DNA of 64,000 bases. Source: Comamonas badia DSM 17552. GTDB lineage: Bacteria; Pseudomonadota; Gammaproteobacteria; Burkholderiales; Burkholderiaceae_C. Of the stretch, positions 17,082-25,914 are shown piece after piece (the stretch's first letter is position 1; each line of letters begins with the position of its first letter). A program made the position numbers and the translations under genes. Below the pieces are notes generated by a model that saw only the letters and a program-made list of their open reading frames with translations, searched no databases and was not told where the DNA came from. Where the stretch lies: NCBI RefSeq assembly GCF_000484635.1, contig NZ_AXVM01000004.1:124001-188000 (forward strand). Reading direction: 5' to 3'.

Positions 17082-18157
17082 TGACCGCCCTCCCGCACCG
17101 GCATGCCGTCCTGCAGCTCATAGTTGCCCAGCACCACCACCGGCTGCCCGGCGTCGAGCGCCTCGCCCTCGACCGCCACCGCCGCGCCGGTTTGCCGCGC
17201 TACCCTCACCGCCGCACGCCGCGCCTTGCCGCCGGCCACCTGGTAGAGGTGGGCGCCGCTGGCATCGGTCAGCACCGCATCGCGCGGCACCACCCAGGCC
17301 TCGGTCTTGCCCAGTTCGATGCTGGCACGCACGTGCATGCCGGGAATCAGGAAGCTGGTTGAGGGTGCGCGCGGCACGGTCACCGCCACGCCCACCAGGC
17401 GGCTCTTGGCGTCCACGATGTCCTGCACCAGCGCCACCGTCCCGCGGGCGCTGGGGCCGCCCTCCTGCAGCGTGGTGATGACGACCGGCAGGCCGGCACG
17501 CACCAGCGGCCGCTCGTCGGGTTCGATGCCGAGCATCACGCGCAGCGCTTCGGCGCGCCCCAGCTGCAGGATCTGCGCGCCGGGCTGCACGCGGTCGCCC
17601 TGGGCCACGGCAATCGCGGTGACCACGCCGTCAAACGGCGCCTTGACCGTGGCCTCAGCGGTGGCACCTCCCAGCTTGCCTTGCGCCGCCAGATTGGCCT
17701 CAGCGTCGCGCAGCGCGCGCCGCGCCGCATCCACCTGGGCGCTGGTGGCCAGCTGCAGCGCAAACAGCTCCTCGTTGCGCCGCAGTTCCTCGCGGGCGAA
17801 ATGGACCGCCGTGCCGGCCTGCGTGTAAGCGAGCTGGGCGGCCGGATCGCTGCTCAGCACCACCAGCGGCGTGCCGCGCCGGACCTGCTGGCCGGGCGAA
17901 ACCAGCAGCCGAGCCACCTGTCCGGCGCTCGGGAAGTTCACCCCTTCCACCTTGCCGGTGGCTACATCGCCCAATACCGCGAGCTCGCGTGCCAGCGCCT
18001 GGCGCCGCAACGGCGCGGTCTTGACCAGCGCGCTCACGGGCGGCTGCACCACGCCATCCGCCGTCTGGCCGCGTGCGCCCATCGGCCAGGCCAGACTGCC
18101 CACCGCCAGCAGCGTTGCTGCCGCCGCGCAAAGCGCCCGCGCTTTCGTCTGAATCAT
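17078..18157 (-). CDS. RND efflux periplasmic adaptor (membrane fusion protein)
   Basis: A 359-residue HlyD/AcrA-type adaptor. A signal sequence (ALCAAAATLLAVGSLAWPMGARG) precedes a lipoyl-like half motif (VNFPSAGQVARLLVSPGQQVRRG), an alpha-helical hairpin (about 90-140), the second half motif (VKAPFDGVVTAIAVAQGDRV) and beta-barrel domains. It couples the inner membrane permease to the outer membrane channel. The start at 18157 has GAGGGAATGG upstream and overlaps the channel gene's stop by four bases; longer upstream starts lack a ribosome site. Confidence 0.9.
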   Translation of the reverse strand: MIQTKARALCAAAATLLAVGSLAWPMGARGQTADGVVQPPVSALVKTAPLRRQALARELAVLGDVATGKVEGVNFPSAGQVARLLVSPGQQVRRGTPLVVLSSDPAAQLAYTQAGTAVHFAREELRRNEELFALQLATSAQVDAARRALRDAEANLAAQGKLGGATAEATVKAPFDGVVTAIAVAQGDRVQPGAQILQLGRAEALRVMLGIEPDERPLVRAGLPVVITTLQEGGPSARGTVALVQDIVDAKSRLVGVAVTVPRAPSTSFLIPGMHVRASIELGKTEAWVVPRDAVLTDASGAHLYQVAGGKARRAAVRVARQTGAAVAVEGEALDAGQPVVVLGNYELQDGMPVREGGQ

Positions 18158-19530
18158 GACCCATTCCCTCCATTCGGCACCTGCGGCAGTTCGCCGCCCA
18201 ACAGGGTTTGCAGCGCCACGCGCTGCAGCAGGATGGCCTGCTCCAGGTTGATTTTTTCGATCTGCTTGGCCAGCACAGAAGCCTGCAGATTGGCATAAGC
18301 CAGGGCATCGATCTGGCGCATTTCGAACGCCCGCCGCCACTGGACGGCGGCCTGCATCAGGCGCTTCAGGCCCTGCTCGGTTTCCTGCAGCTGGCGCAGG
18401 TTGATGCGCTGCTCGTCCAGCAGGCGGTGCACGTCGCTGCTGGCGGCGTTCAGTCGGCCCTGGTAGTCCTCGTGCAGCTTGTCGCGCGTGGCCTGCTCGA
18501 TGGCGATGTTGCCGCGGTTGCCGTTGAAGATCGGCAGGCTGAGCGAGATGCCGAAGCCATTGGTGTAGACATGGCTTGTGTCGCGCGCCCGTGTGAAGCC
18601 GACGGTGAAGGTCGGAAACTGCCCCAGGATGGCGGCGCGGTAGCGTGCGTCCTCGGCGCCGTAGCCGCTTTGCAGCGCCATCAGATCCGGGCGGCGCGCC
18701 GGCAGCTGCGAAAGCGCCGCCAGCACCGCCGCTTCATCGAGCGGCGGCAGGGCCAGCGCATCGCCCAGCGGCAGTTGCACTTCGGGGGCCACGCCCAGCA
18801 GCGCGTTCAGATCGTGGCTGTCGGTGTTGATCTGGCGCTCCAGGTCGTGGATCTGGCGCTGCGTGTCCTGCAGCGCGCTGAGCTGGGGCGTCACCGCGTC
18901 GAGCGTGAGCAGGCCGCGATCGAGCGCGGTCTGGGTGCGCTGGTAGCGGTCGGCGAACAGCGTCCGGTTGTCCTGCAGCACCTGCATCAGGCGGCGGTCT
19001 TGCACCTGCCTGATGTAGAGCGCGCGCGCGCGGGCCACCACCTGCCACTCCTGCCACAGCAGATTGAGATCGGTCTTGCGCGCATCGAGCTCAGCCGCCT
19101 TGCTGTCGGATGGGTGGCGCAGCAGGGCGTTCAGGTCGAACCCCAGGTTGGCGTTGAAGGCGCTGCTCGACCCCGGCCCGCCGTTTTGCGGGAAATCGCG
19201 CGTGAGAGAAAGCGTCGGATCGGGCAGCAGCCCGGCCGCGAAGGCCTGGGCATGGGCGATGCGGGCATCGGCGCGCGCCAGCTTCAGATCCGGGTTGTTC
19301 ACGACCGCCAGCACGGCCACGCCGTCCATGTCCAGCACGCCGCCCTCGGCAAAGGCATGCGCCTTGAGCTGCGGCAATGCGATCAGGTCGCGGTCGATGC
19401 GGATGTCGGCCACGCTGCGCGCCAGGTTCTCGCCCCCGGGCAAGGGCTTGGCCTGGTAGCTGGCGCAGCCCGACAGCACCAACAGCCAGATTGCGATGAA
19501 GAAAATTCTTTTCGAAGTGACGACTCTCAA
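18154..19530 (-). CDS. outer membrane efflux channel (TolC family lipoprotein)
   Basis: About 458 residues from the TTG at 19530, which has AAGGAG nine bases upstream and gives a compact lipoprotein signal (SKRIFFIAIWLLVLSGC, lipobox LSGC). A GTG at 19587 overlapping the previous gene is possible but would add about 20 hydrophilic residues before the signal. The body shows the two-fold repeat of long coiled coils with RRPDLMALQSGYGAEDARYRAA and the beta segment SLSLPIFNGNRGN. It is the exit duct of the pump encoded next. Confidence 0.87.
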   Translation of the reverse strand: MRVVTSKRIFFIAIWLLVLSGCASYQAKPLPGGENLARSVADIRIDRDLIALPQLKAHAFAEGGVLDMDGVAVLAVVNNPDLKLARADARIAHAQAFAAGLLPDPTLSLTRDFPQNGGPGSSSAFNANLGFDLNALLRHPSDSKAAELDARKTDLNLLWQEWQVVARARALYIRQVQDRRLMQVLQDNRTLFADRYQRTQTALDRGLLTLDAVTPQLSALQDTQRQIHDLERQINTDSHDLNALLGVAPEVQLPLGDALALPPLDEAAVLAALSQLPARRPDLMALQSGYGAEDARYRAAILGQFPTFTVGFTRARDTSHVYTNGFGISLSLPIFNGNRGNIAIEQATRDKLHEDYQGRLNAASSDVHRLLDEQRINLRQLQETEQGLKRLMQAAVQWRRAFEMRQIDALAYANLQASVLAKQIEKINLEQAILLQRVALQTLLGGELPQVPNGGNGS

Positions 19531-19583
19531 GTTACCGCTCTCCTTGATTTCGATGCGCCTGTCGCTGGAGCCATCGCGCGGAT

Positions 19584-20379
19584 TCACACGCCTCGGTGCT
19601 GCGGTACGTCATTGCCGTGCATGTACTGCTCGATTCCAACCAGTGCCACGATGACGGACAGGAACAGCGCGCTCGTCCACATCGTCCCCATGCCCAGGCC
19701 ACCATCGGCATGCGACTGCGTGAGCAGGTCGCCCATGGCGGCGCCGAAGGGACGCGTGAGGATATAGGCGATCCAGAAGGTGGCGACCGCATTGCCTCCC
19801 AAGCGCCATACGCCGCAGGTGATCGCAATCAAGGTGCCAAAGGCCAGTGCGCCACGGGCGAAGCCCAGGTGCAGCGCTTCGGTGGCCAGGTCTCCCGCGG
19901 CCGTGCCCAGCGCAAAGGTGCACAGGATGGCTGCCCAGTAAAACAGCTCACGCCGGCGTGTGACGATGTCGTGAATGGACAGCGTGTGCTCCACCCGCGC
20001 CCAGGCGAGGAAGATGCTCGCCAGCAGCAAGGCGAAGACAGGCGTGCTGACATGGAGGCTGACGCCCAGGCCGTCCGTGAACCAATCGGTGATCTGCGTG
20101 CCCACGATGCTCACCAGCACCACGCCGAGCCAGTAGATCCAAGGCGTGTAGCGCGTCGTGCGCAGCTGCCAGACGAGTGCTGCCGCGAGCAGGCCGAACA
20201 TCAATGCGCGCGTCGCCGATGGCCCCCAGCCCGCATCGAAGGCCAGGTAGTCGGCCGCCGTTTCTCCCACCGTGGTGCATGATTTTGATGGTCCAGAACG
20301 CGAGTGTGGCCTGGGGCACCTTGGCCACCCATGCGGCGGCCGCTTTGTGATGGCCGGATGGCATGGAGAGGGTATGCAT
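19584..20379 (-). pseudogene. COG4705-like membrane protein gene with a frameshift
   Basis: Two reading frames must be joined to give a full protein. The first (20379 to about 20274) starts at an ATG with GGGAG seven bases upstream and reads MHTLSMPSGHH then VPQATLAFWTIKIM. The second (to 19584) starts VGETAADYLAFDAG and has about seven hydrophobic segments. Removing one base after the ATC ATG at about 20276 gives KIM-TTVGETAADY, matching the usual start of this uncharacterised integral membrane family. The stop overlaps a possible start of the TolC-like gene, so the gene belongs to the efflux operon. Either a true inactivating insertion, a slippage site or a sequencing error; the C-terminal part alone could still be made from a GTG at 20270. 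Confidence 0.65.
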
Positions 20380-20670
20380 GTTCGACTCCCGAAAAGCAGC
20401 AGTGCGTGGATCGTGAAGGCGAAAACTTAGGTCCGGCATAGGGCGGCTGCGGATCGGTTCTTCGCGTACCGGAACATCCATTTCAATACCCAGGGCGGCG
20501 CCGCACAAGTCGCCGCGATGGGGCGCGCCCCGGTTTTGGATGGGCGGCAAGGCGCCAACCGCGGCAATGGCCGTAGCCAGCGCGAGGATTTGCCACGCAG
20601 CGGATCGCCGAAAGCAGGCGTGCGCGGCATGCGAGGGGCTGGTTCAGCGTTGCCTTGGCGCACACCAAGG
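20380..20670. other. junction between the flagellar and efflux blocks; no gene recognised
   Basis: About 290 bases. All three minus-strand frames are open for part of the stretch, as is common in high-GC DNA, but none has a ribosome site or a recognisable protein. A CCTTGG/CCAAGG hairpin at 20653-20670 abuts the stop codon of the flagellar-linked secreted protein; it lacks a T run. The stretch probably carries the promoter of the efflux operon, but I could not pick one. Confidence 0.5.
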
Positions 20671-21648
20671 TCAACGGTTCGGTTGGGCAGCTTTCGTGGC
20701 TCGAACCGGTGGCTGTCGCCGCAGGCAGTAGTACAGCCCATTGGGCACGCTGGCGATGAAATTCGGGCGCACGCGCGAATCGCCGTCCTGCGCCAGCGCG
20801 GTGTCGTACAGACCGCCCTGCACGTGGTACATGCCGCCATCGCGCAGCGCCACGCCGCCGCCGTAAAAGCCCGCCGCCTCGGCCGTCTCCAGCTCGGCGG
20901 CCGTGGGCAGCTCGGCGCCCTGTGTGGCGCAGTAGCGCGCCGCCACATCGCGCGACACCAGCCGGTCCACATGTCCCGGCGCGGCGGCAATCCACTCGCC
21001 CGCGCTGGCGGGCCGGCGGTGGGCGGCAAGGCGCGTACCTTCAAAATAATCAAAGACCTGCGTGGCCAGCGTCTTGGCCAGCAGGTTCACCGGCACCGTG
21101 GCGGAAAAGCTTTGCGATGCGCCGGTGCGCAGTTTGACCAGCGTGAGCGTGGCCTGCACCAGGTTGCCATCGAGCCGTGTGTAGGTGATGTAGCCGACAA
21201 GCTGCACGCGGGCCACGCGCTTCTTCAGGTCATCGGGCACCATGGGGCGCTGCAGTTGCTGGGGCGTGATGTCGGCGAAGTCGAAATGCAGCTTGGGGTT
21301 GGCGATGCCGCGCTGGCGCGCCAGCGCATCGAGCTCGGCGATCAGCTGCACGTTCAGGCTGCGCCCCAGTTCGTTGAGCGCGCCTTGCTGGGCATGGGTC
21401 TGCAGGCTGTCCACCGCCTGCAGCGCGGCGGCGAGCTTTTCCGGGTCGCCCTTGCCCGTATGCAGGTCGGCAAGCGCCTGGCGGTCCTGCGCGTACTCCG
21501 CGAGGTCGGAGGCGCGCACCACCGCGATGTTGGGCCAGACGGCAAAGCGCTGCTGCGCCGGGCCGCGGAAATCCTGCGCGCCGGCACCGGCTGTGATGCC
21601 GCAGAACAGCAACAGCATCCACCAGCGCAACCGAACAGCCCGCCGCAT
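20671..21648 (-). CDS. secreted protein of unknown function coupled to flgH
   Basis: About 325 residues. A signal peptide (LRWWMLLLFCGITAGAGAQ) is followed by a helical region and a predicted beta-rich middle (RVQLVGYITYTRLDGNLVQATLTLVKL) resembling a lipoprotein-like ligand fold. The C-terminal 90 residues (ARYCATQGAELPTAAELE then VRPNFIASVPNGLYYCLRR) resemble the DUF1566/formylglycine-enzyme lectin-like fold with two Cys. GAGG within TGAGGCGATG, the flgH stop region, serves the ATG at 21648, so it is translationally coupled to flgH. Position suggests a periplasmic flagellar accessory role. I do not recognise the family. Confidence 0.7.
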   Translation of the reverse strand: MRRAVRLRWWMLLLFCGITAGAGAQDFRGPAQQRFAVWPNIAVVRASDLAEYAQDRQALADLHTGKGDPEKLAAALQAVDSLQTHAQQGALNELGRSLNVQLIAELDALARQRGIANPKLHFDFADITPQQLQRPMVPDDLKKRVARVQLVGYITYTRLDGNLVQATLTLVKLRTGASQSFSATVPVNLLAKTLATQVFDYFEGTRLAAHRRPASAGEWIAAAPGHVDRLVSRDVAARYCATQGAELPTAAELETAEAAGFYGGGVALRDGGMYHVQGGLYDTALAQDGDSRVRPNFIASVPNGLYYCLRRQPPVRATKAAQPNR

Positions 21649-21655
21649 CATCGCC

Positions 21656-22366
21656 TCAGAAGGGTGTGATGCTGTTGAACGCACGCGCCAGCCAGCCCAT
21701 GGCCTGCACCTCGGCCTGCTCGCCCAGGCCGCGCGAGATCACGCGCACATTGGCCACATACTGCGAATCGATGACGTTGCCGGTGTGCCCGTTGGGTCCG
21801 CGGCGCAGATGGCGCGGATCGACGATGCCGGAAAAACGCAGCACATCGACGGCGCGGTTCACGCCCACCTGCTTCTCGCCGGTGATGACCAGATTGCCGT
21901 TGGGCAGCACCTCGGAGACGATGGCGGTGACGCTGCTCTTGAACTGGTTGGTGCTGCTGGTGTTGCCCTTGCCGCTGAAATCGCTGTCGTAGCCCGCGCC
22001 TATGCCGCTGCGCCCGGCGATCTTGCTGACCGCCCCGGGCGCCAGCAGCGGCAGCGCCGTGATGCTGCCGCTGTTCTTGGACGTGCGGCCGACGTTGGAC
22101 TGGCTGTTTTGCTTGGCGTCTATGGTTTCAAGGATTTCAATCGTCACCAGATCGCCGACGAAACGGGCCCGCTGATCCTCCATCACCGGGCGGTAGGTGG
22201 CGGCATTGAAGAGGCTGCCCGAGGCCGGACCCGTGGCCTGCGGCACAGGCGCCAGGCGCGGCGGCTCGGTGGGCAGCACATCCACCGGCGGCGGCGGATT
22301 GATGCTGGCGCAGCCTGCGGCGAACAATGCCAGAGCGGAGAAAAGCAGACGGACAAGCACGCGCAT
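21656..22366 (-). CDS. flgH: flagellar L-ring lipoprotein FlgH
   Basis: 236 residues with the lipoprotein signal LALFAAGC-ASINP and the FlgH core: GSLFNAATYRPVMEDQRARF, GDLVTIEILE, LPNGNLVITGEKQVGVN and FSGIVDPRHL. It forms the L-ring in the outer membrane around the rod. GGGAG precedes the ATG, and flgG lies 12 bases upstream. It is the last canonical flg gene before the foreign block; flgI, its usual neighbour, is at 11.9 kb. Confidence 0.96.
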   Translation of the reverse strand: MRVLVRLLFSALALFAAGCASINPPPPVDVLPTEPPRLAPVPQATGPASGSLFNAATYRPVMEDQRARFVGDLVTIEILETIDAKQNSQSNVGRTSKNSGSITALPLLAPGAVSKIAGRSGIGAGYDSDFSGKGNTSSTNQFKSSVTAIVSEVLPNGNLVITGEKQVGVNRAVDVLRFSGIVDPRHLRRGPNGHTGNVIDSQYVANVRVISRGLGEQAEVQAMGWLARAFNSITPF

Positions 22367-22378
22367 GGGGGTCTCCCG

Positions 22379-23161
22379 TCAAAGCTGCGACAGACGCGCC
22401 AGCATCTGGTCGCTGGTCTGCACCGCCTTGGAGTTGAGATCGTAGGCGCGCTGGGTCTGGATCATGTTGATGAGTTCCTCCACGACGTTGACGTTGGAGT
22501 TCTCCACAAAACCCTGCTTGATGATCCCGAGGCCATTGGTGCCGGGCTGGCCCTGCTGCGGCGCACCCGAGGCGGCCGACTCGCGAAACAGGTTCTGCCC
22601 CACCGGCTCCAGCCCCGCCGGGTTGATGAAGCTGGACATCGTGAGCTGCCCGATCTGCTGCGGCTGCGGGTTGCCCGCCACGGTGACCGAGACCGTGCCG
22701 TCCTGCGCGATGCTGATGTTCTTGGTGTCGGGCGGCACCGTCAGGCCCGGCGCCACGGGCAGGCCGTTGGAAGTCACCACGCGCCCCTGCGAATCCAGCT
22801 TGAAGGAGCCATCGCGCGTGTAAGAGGTGGTGCCGTCGGGCATGCTGACCTCCAGGAAACCCTTGCCGTCGATCGCCACGTCCAGGTTGTTGTCGGTCTG
22901 CTGCAGGCTGCCCTGCGTGAACTTGCGGCTGGTGGCCACCACATTCACGCCCAGGCCCAGGTGCAGGCCGGTGGGCAGCTGGTTCTGTTCGTCGGTCTGC
23001 GCGCCGACCTGGCGCAGATTCTGGTAGACCAGATCCTCGAACACCGCGTTGTTGCGCTTGAAGCCGGTGGTGGAGACGTTGGCCAGGTTGTGCGAGATCA
23101 CGTCCAGCTGCGTCTGCTGCGCCGTCATGCCGGTCTTGGCGATCCAGAGCGAATTCATCAT
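22379..23161 (-). CDS. flgG: flagellar distal rod protein FlgG
   Basis: 260 residues, the standard size. N-terminal SLWIAKTGMTAQQTQLDVIS and the C-terminal helix VEELINMIQTQRAYDLNSKA are the rod/hook/basal body signatures; the middle has SYTRDGSFKLD. It forms the distal rod. AAGGAG precedes the ATG by eight bases, and flgF ends 12 bases upstream. Confidence 0.97.
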   Translation of the reverse strand: MMNSLWIAKTGMTAQQTQLDVISHNLANVSTTGFKRNNAVFEDLVYQNLRQVGAQTDEQNQLPTGLHLGLGVNVVATSRKFTQGSLQQTDNNLDVAIDGKGFLEVSMPDGTTSYTRDGSFKLDSQGRVVTSNGLPVAPGLTVPPDTKNISIAQDGTVSVTVAGNPQPQQIGQLTMSSFINPAGLEPVGQNLFRESAASGAPQQGQPGTNGLGIIKQGFVENSNVNVVEELINMIQTQRAYDLNSKAVQTSDQMLARLSQL

Positions 23162-23173
23162 GGCGAAAACTCC

Positions 23174-23914
23174 TTATCCGTTGAGGCTGAGCAAGCGCCC
23201 GGCGCTCTTGTCGTCGCTCTCCGCCGTCTGCAGGAGCTTCATCTGCTGCTCGAACTGGCGCGCCGCGGCGATCATCCCGACCATGCACTCCACCGGGTTC
23301 ACGTTCGAGCCTTCGAGCATGCCGGCGCGCATCTGGGCGTTCGGGTCCTGCGCCAGCGGGTCGCCGGCCGCGGTGCGGAACAAGCCGTCATCGCCACGCT
23401 TGAGCGGCGTGTCGGCCGTTTCGGTGGCCAGCTTCAGCCGCCCCACCGTCTGCGCCGGCTGCCCCTGCAGCTTGGCCGTGACCGTCCCATCACCGCCGAG
23501 CACGATGTCCGCCCCCAGCGGAATATCGATCGGCGCGCCGCCGTCCGAGAGCACCGGCAGGCCGTTGCCGGTCACCAATTGCCCCTGCGCCGTCACCTGA
23601 AAGTCGCCCGCGCGGGTATAGGCCTCGGTGCCGTCGAGCCCCTGCACCGCAAACCAGGCATTGCCCGTCGCCATGGCGTCCAGCGGCCGGCCGGTGGTCT
23701 GCGCCGGGCCGGCGGCCGTGCGATGGCCGGAGGTGGCCTCCAGTGCGAAAACGCGCGTCTTGGCGCCGTCGCCTTGCATGGGCACCGAGCGGAAATTCGC
23801 CATTTCGGCGCGAAAGCCGGTGGTGGACGCATTCGCCAGGTTGTTGGCCAGCACCGCCTGGCGGTTCATCGAGGCGTTGGCCCCAGTCATCGAGGTGTAG
23901 ATGATGCGATCCAT
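23174..23914 (-). CDS. flgF: flagellar proximal rod protein FlgF
   Basis: 246 residues. DRIIYTSMTGANASMNRQAV at the start and NPVECMVGMIAAARQFEQQM at the end are FlgF-type rod signatures; EAYTRAGDFQV lies in the middle. It is one of the proximal rod subunits and is slightly shorter than FlgG, as usual. It sits between flgE and flgG in the standard flg order, with 25 bases to flgE. Confidence 0.96.
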   Translation of the reverse strand: MDRIIYTSMTGANASMNRQAVLANNLANASTTGFRAEMANFRSVPMQGDGAKTRVFALEATSGHRTAAGPAQTTGRPLDAMATGNAWFAVQGLDGTEAYTRAGDFQVTAQGQLVTGNGLPVLSDGGAPIDIPLGADIVLGGDGTVTAKLQGQPAQTVGRLKLATETADTPLKRGDDGLFRTAAGDPLAQDPNAQMRAGMLEGSNVNPVECMVGMIAAARQFEQQMKLLQTAESDDKSAGRLLSLNG

Positions 23915-23939
23915 GGCGTGCTCCGGGCATCAAACGGCG

Positions 23940-25196
23940 TCAGCGCAGGTTGACCAGGGTCGAGAGCACCTGGTCCTGCGTCTTGATGGTCTGCGCGTTG
24001 GCCTGGTAGGCGCGCTGCGCGGTCATCATGTTGACCAGTTCGGCCGTCAGGTCGACATTGGAATCCTCCAGCGCCCCCGCGCGCAGGGCGCCGAAGTTGC
24101 CGTTGGTCGGCGTGCCCATGATGGGCTGGCCCGAACTGAAAGTCTCCATCCAGAGGTTGTTGCCCACGTCGGCCAGCCCCTGGGTATTGCGGAATGACGC
24201 CAGCGCAATCTGCCCCTCGGGGCGGCTCACGCCATTGGAATAGCGCGTGAGGATGGTCCCATCCGGGCTGATGTTGATGCCGGTCAGCTGCCCCGAGGTA
24301 TAGCCGTCCTGCGTCAGCTCCGTGACGGCGAACTTGGTGCCAAACTGGGTCGCCTTGCTCAGGTCTATCGTCACCGGAAACGGCGCCGGCGGGTTGTTCG
24401 GGTTGGTCAGTGCCGGGTCCACGGTCAGCGTCAGCGGCGAGCCGCTGGTCAGCACGCCTGTGCCGTCAAACACCAGCTGGCCTACCGGTGTCGCCACCAC
24501 GGGCGGCGTCGCCGTCGGGTCATCGAGCTTGTCGTAGATGTCCCAGGTGTTGGCGGTGGCCGTTTTCTGGAAATACAGGCTGACGGGAACGGCCACGCCC
24601 TGGCTGTCATAGACGTTGATGGAAGTGCCATAGGCCGAGCGCGGGGTTGCAGGGATGGGGGGCGGGCCGGCGCTGCCCGCCGCATCCGTGGCGCGCGCAT
24701 CCAGGTTCATCGAGACCACGATGTTGTCGGTCTGCTTGGCCGCGATGGGCGCACCCGTCGGAAACACCATCGGGATGGGCGAGCTGGCGCTGCGCTGGCC
24801 GGTCAGGGGATCCACCGGGTAGCCCATGAGCTGCGCCAGGTTGTTGGTGATGACATTGCCCTTGTCGTCGAGCTTGAAATTGCCGGCACGCGTGTAGGCC
24901 ATGCTGCCATCGGGTTGCCTGACCTGGAAGAAGCCATTGCCGTTGATGGCCACGTCCATGGTGTTGCCGGTGATCGAGATATTGCCCTGGGTGAACTGCT
25001 GGGCGATCGCATCCACCTGCACGCCGATGCCGGCATTGTTGCCGCCCGCCGATCCGATGGCCGTGGCCACCATCTCCGCGAATTCGGTGCGCGAGGCCTT
25101 GAAACCCACCGTCTGCGAGTTAGCGATGTTGTGCCCGATCACATCCAGGTTCTTGCTGGACGCGTTGAGGCCGGTCAATCCTTGCTGGAATCCCAT
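23940..25196 (-). CDS. flgE: flagellar hook protein FlgE
   Basis: 418 residues. The N-terminus has FQQGLTGLNASSKNLDVIGH, the C-terminus VDLTAELVNMMTAQRAYQAN, and an inserted domain (about 130-330) forms the outer hook surface. FlgE polymerises on the rod with the cap FlgD, encoded 39 bases upstream. The length matches the hook proteins of related betaproteobacteria. Confidence 0.96.
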   Translation of the reverse strand: MGFQQGLTGLNASSKNLDVIGHNIANSQTVGFKASRTEFAEMVATAIGSAGGNNAGIGVQVDAIAQQFTQGNISITGNTMDVAINGNGFFQVRQPDGSMAYTRAGNFKLDDKGNVITNNLAQLMGYPVDPLTGQRSASSPIPMVFPTGAPIAAKQTDNIVVSMNLDARATDAAGSAGPPPIPATPRSAYGTSINVYDSQGVAVPVSLYFQKTATANTWDIYDKLDDPTATPPVVATPVGQLVFDGTGVLTSGSPLTLTVDPALTNPNNPPAPFPVTIDLSKATQFGTKFAVTELTQDGYTSGQLTGINISPDGTILTRYSNGVSRPEGQIALASFRNTQGLADVGNNLWMETFSSGQPIMGTPTNGNFGALRAGALEDSNVDLTAELVNMMTAQRAYQANAQTIKTQDQVLSTLVNLR

Positions 25197-25235
25197 GGTT
25201 GTGCTCCTGTGCTCCTGAAATGCGCGGGGCTGGCG

Positions 25236-25898
25236 TCAGACGACGCCACGAATGGCGGAATAGGCGACGGTGGAGCCGTTGCCCAACGTGAGCGTGAGCC
25301 CTTTGGCATCGCTGCCGGTGGCAATGACCGGCTGTTGCACCAGTGGCGTGGCGGTCACGGCGTCCTTGCCGTTGGCGGCGACGACGCGGTAGTGCAGCGC
25401 ACTGGTATCGCCCTTGTAGCCGCTCGCATCCCAGCCGAAGGCGTGGCGCCCGCCGTCGAGCGCGCCCAGTGGCACCGTGTCCACCACGTTCCCGCCGGGG
25501 GTGAGGATTTCCACCTTCACGTCGGTCGCCGCCTGGTCCAGGTCGAACAGCCCCTGCGCCTCGCCATTGCTCACCGTCAGCCGATCGCCATCGGCAAGCA
25601 CCGAGCGGCCGATCAGCGACACGCCCGCAAGCTGCTGCATGCCGGCAAACTGCTGCGCCATGGATTGCACCGTCTGGTTGAGCTGCTGCAAGCCGGTGAC
25701 GGTGTTGATCTGCGCCATCTGCGTGGTCATCTGCGCGTTGTCCATCGGGTTCATCGGGTCCTGGTGCTGCAGCTGCGCCACCAGCAGCTTCAGGAACCGG
25801 TCCTGCATGGCATTTGGATCGGTGTTCTTCTGCGTGGTGCTGGACGTGCTCGCAGCGCCCGCATCGAGCGCGCTGGTGTCTATGGGGCTGATGAACAT
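25236..25898 (-). CDS. flgD: flagellar hook cap/scaffold protein FlgD
   Basis: 220 residues. The conserved N-terminal FLKLLVAQLQHQDPMNPMDN is the hallmark of FlgD, followed by a FlgD-Ig/tudor-like pair of beta domains (VDTVPLGALDGGRHAFGWDA). It caps the growing hook. Located between flgC and flgE as in the classical operon. Confidence 0.96.
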   Translation of the reverse strand: MFISPIDTSALDAGAASTSSTTQKNTDPNAMQDRFLKLLVAQLQHQDPMNPMDNAQMTTQMAQINTVTGLQQLNQTVQSMAQQFAGMQQLAGVSLIGRSVLADGDRLTVSNGEAQGLFDLDQAATDVKVEILTPGGNVVDTVPLGALDGGRHAFGWDASGYKGDTSALHYRVVAANGKDAVTATPLVQQPVIATGSDAKGLTLTLGNGSTVAYSAIRGVV

Positions 25899-25914
25899 GG
25901 GAACACTCCTGGGC

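Noticed and set aside
14043-17084. Very long open frame opposite the RND permease gene
   Set aside because: It mirrors the codon pattern of the permease gene, is rich in His/Arg/Gln, has no domain and no ribosome site; long antisense frames are usual in high-GC DNA.
20427-20670. Candidate small proteins between the efflux block and the flgH-linked gene
   Set aside because: Frames begin with unsupported TTG or ATG codons, lack ribosome sites and are rich in Arg/Pro as expected for chance frames.
20653-20670. Terminator directly after the flgH-linked secreted protein gene
   Set aside because: The CCTTGG/CCAAGG hairpin has no T run on the relevant strand, so termination is not supported.
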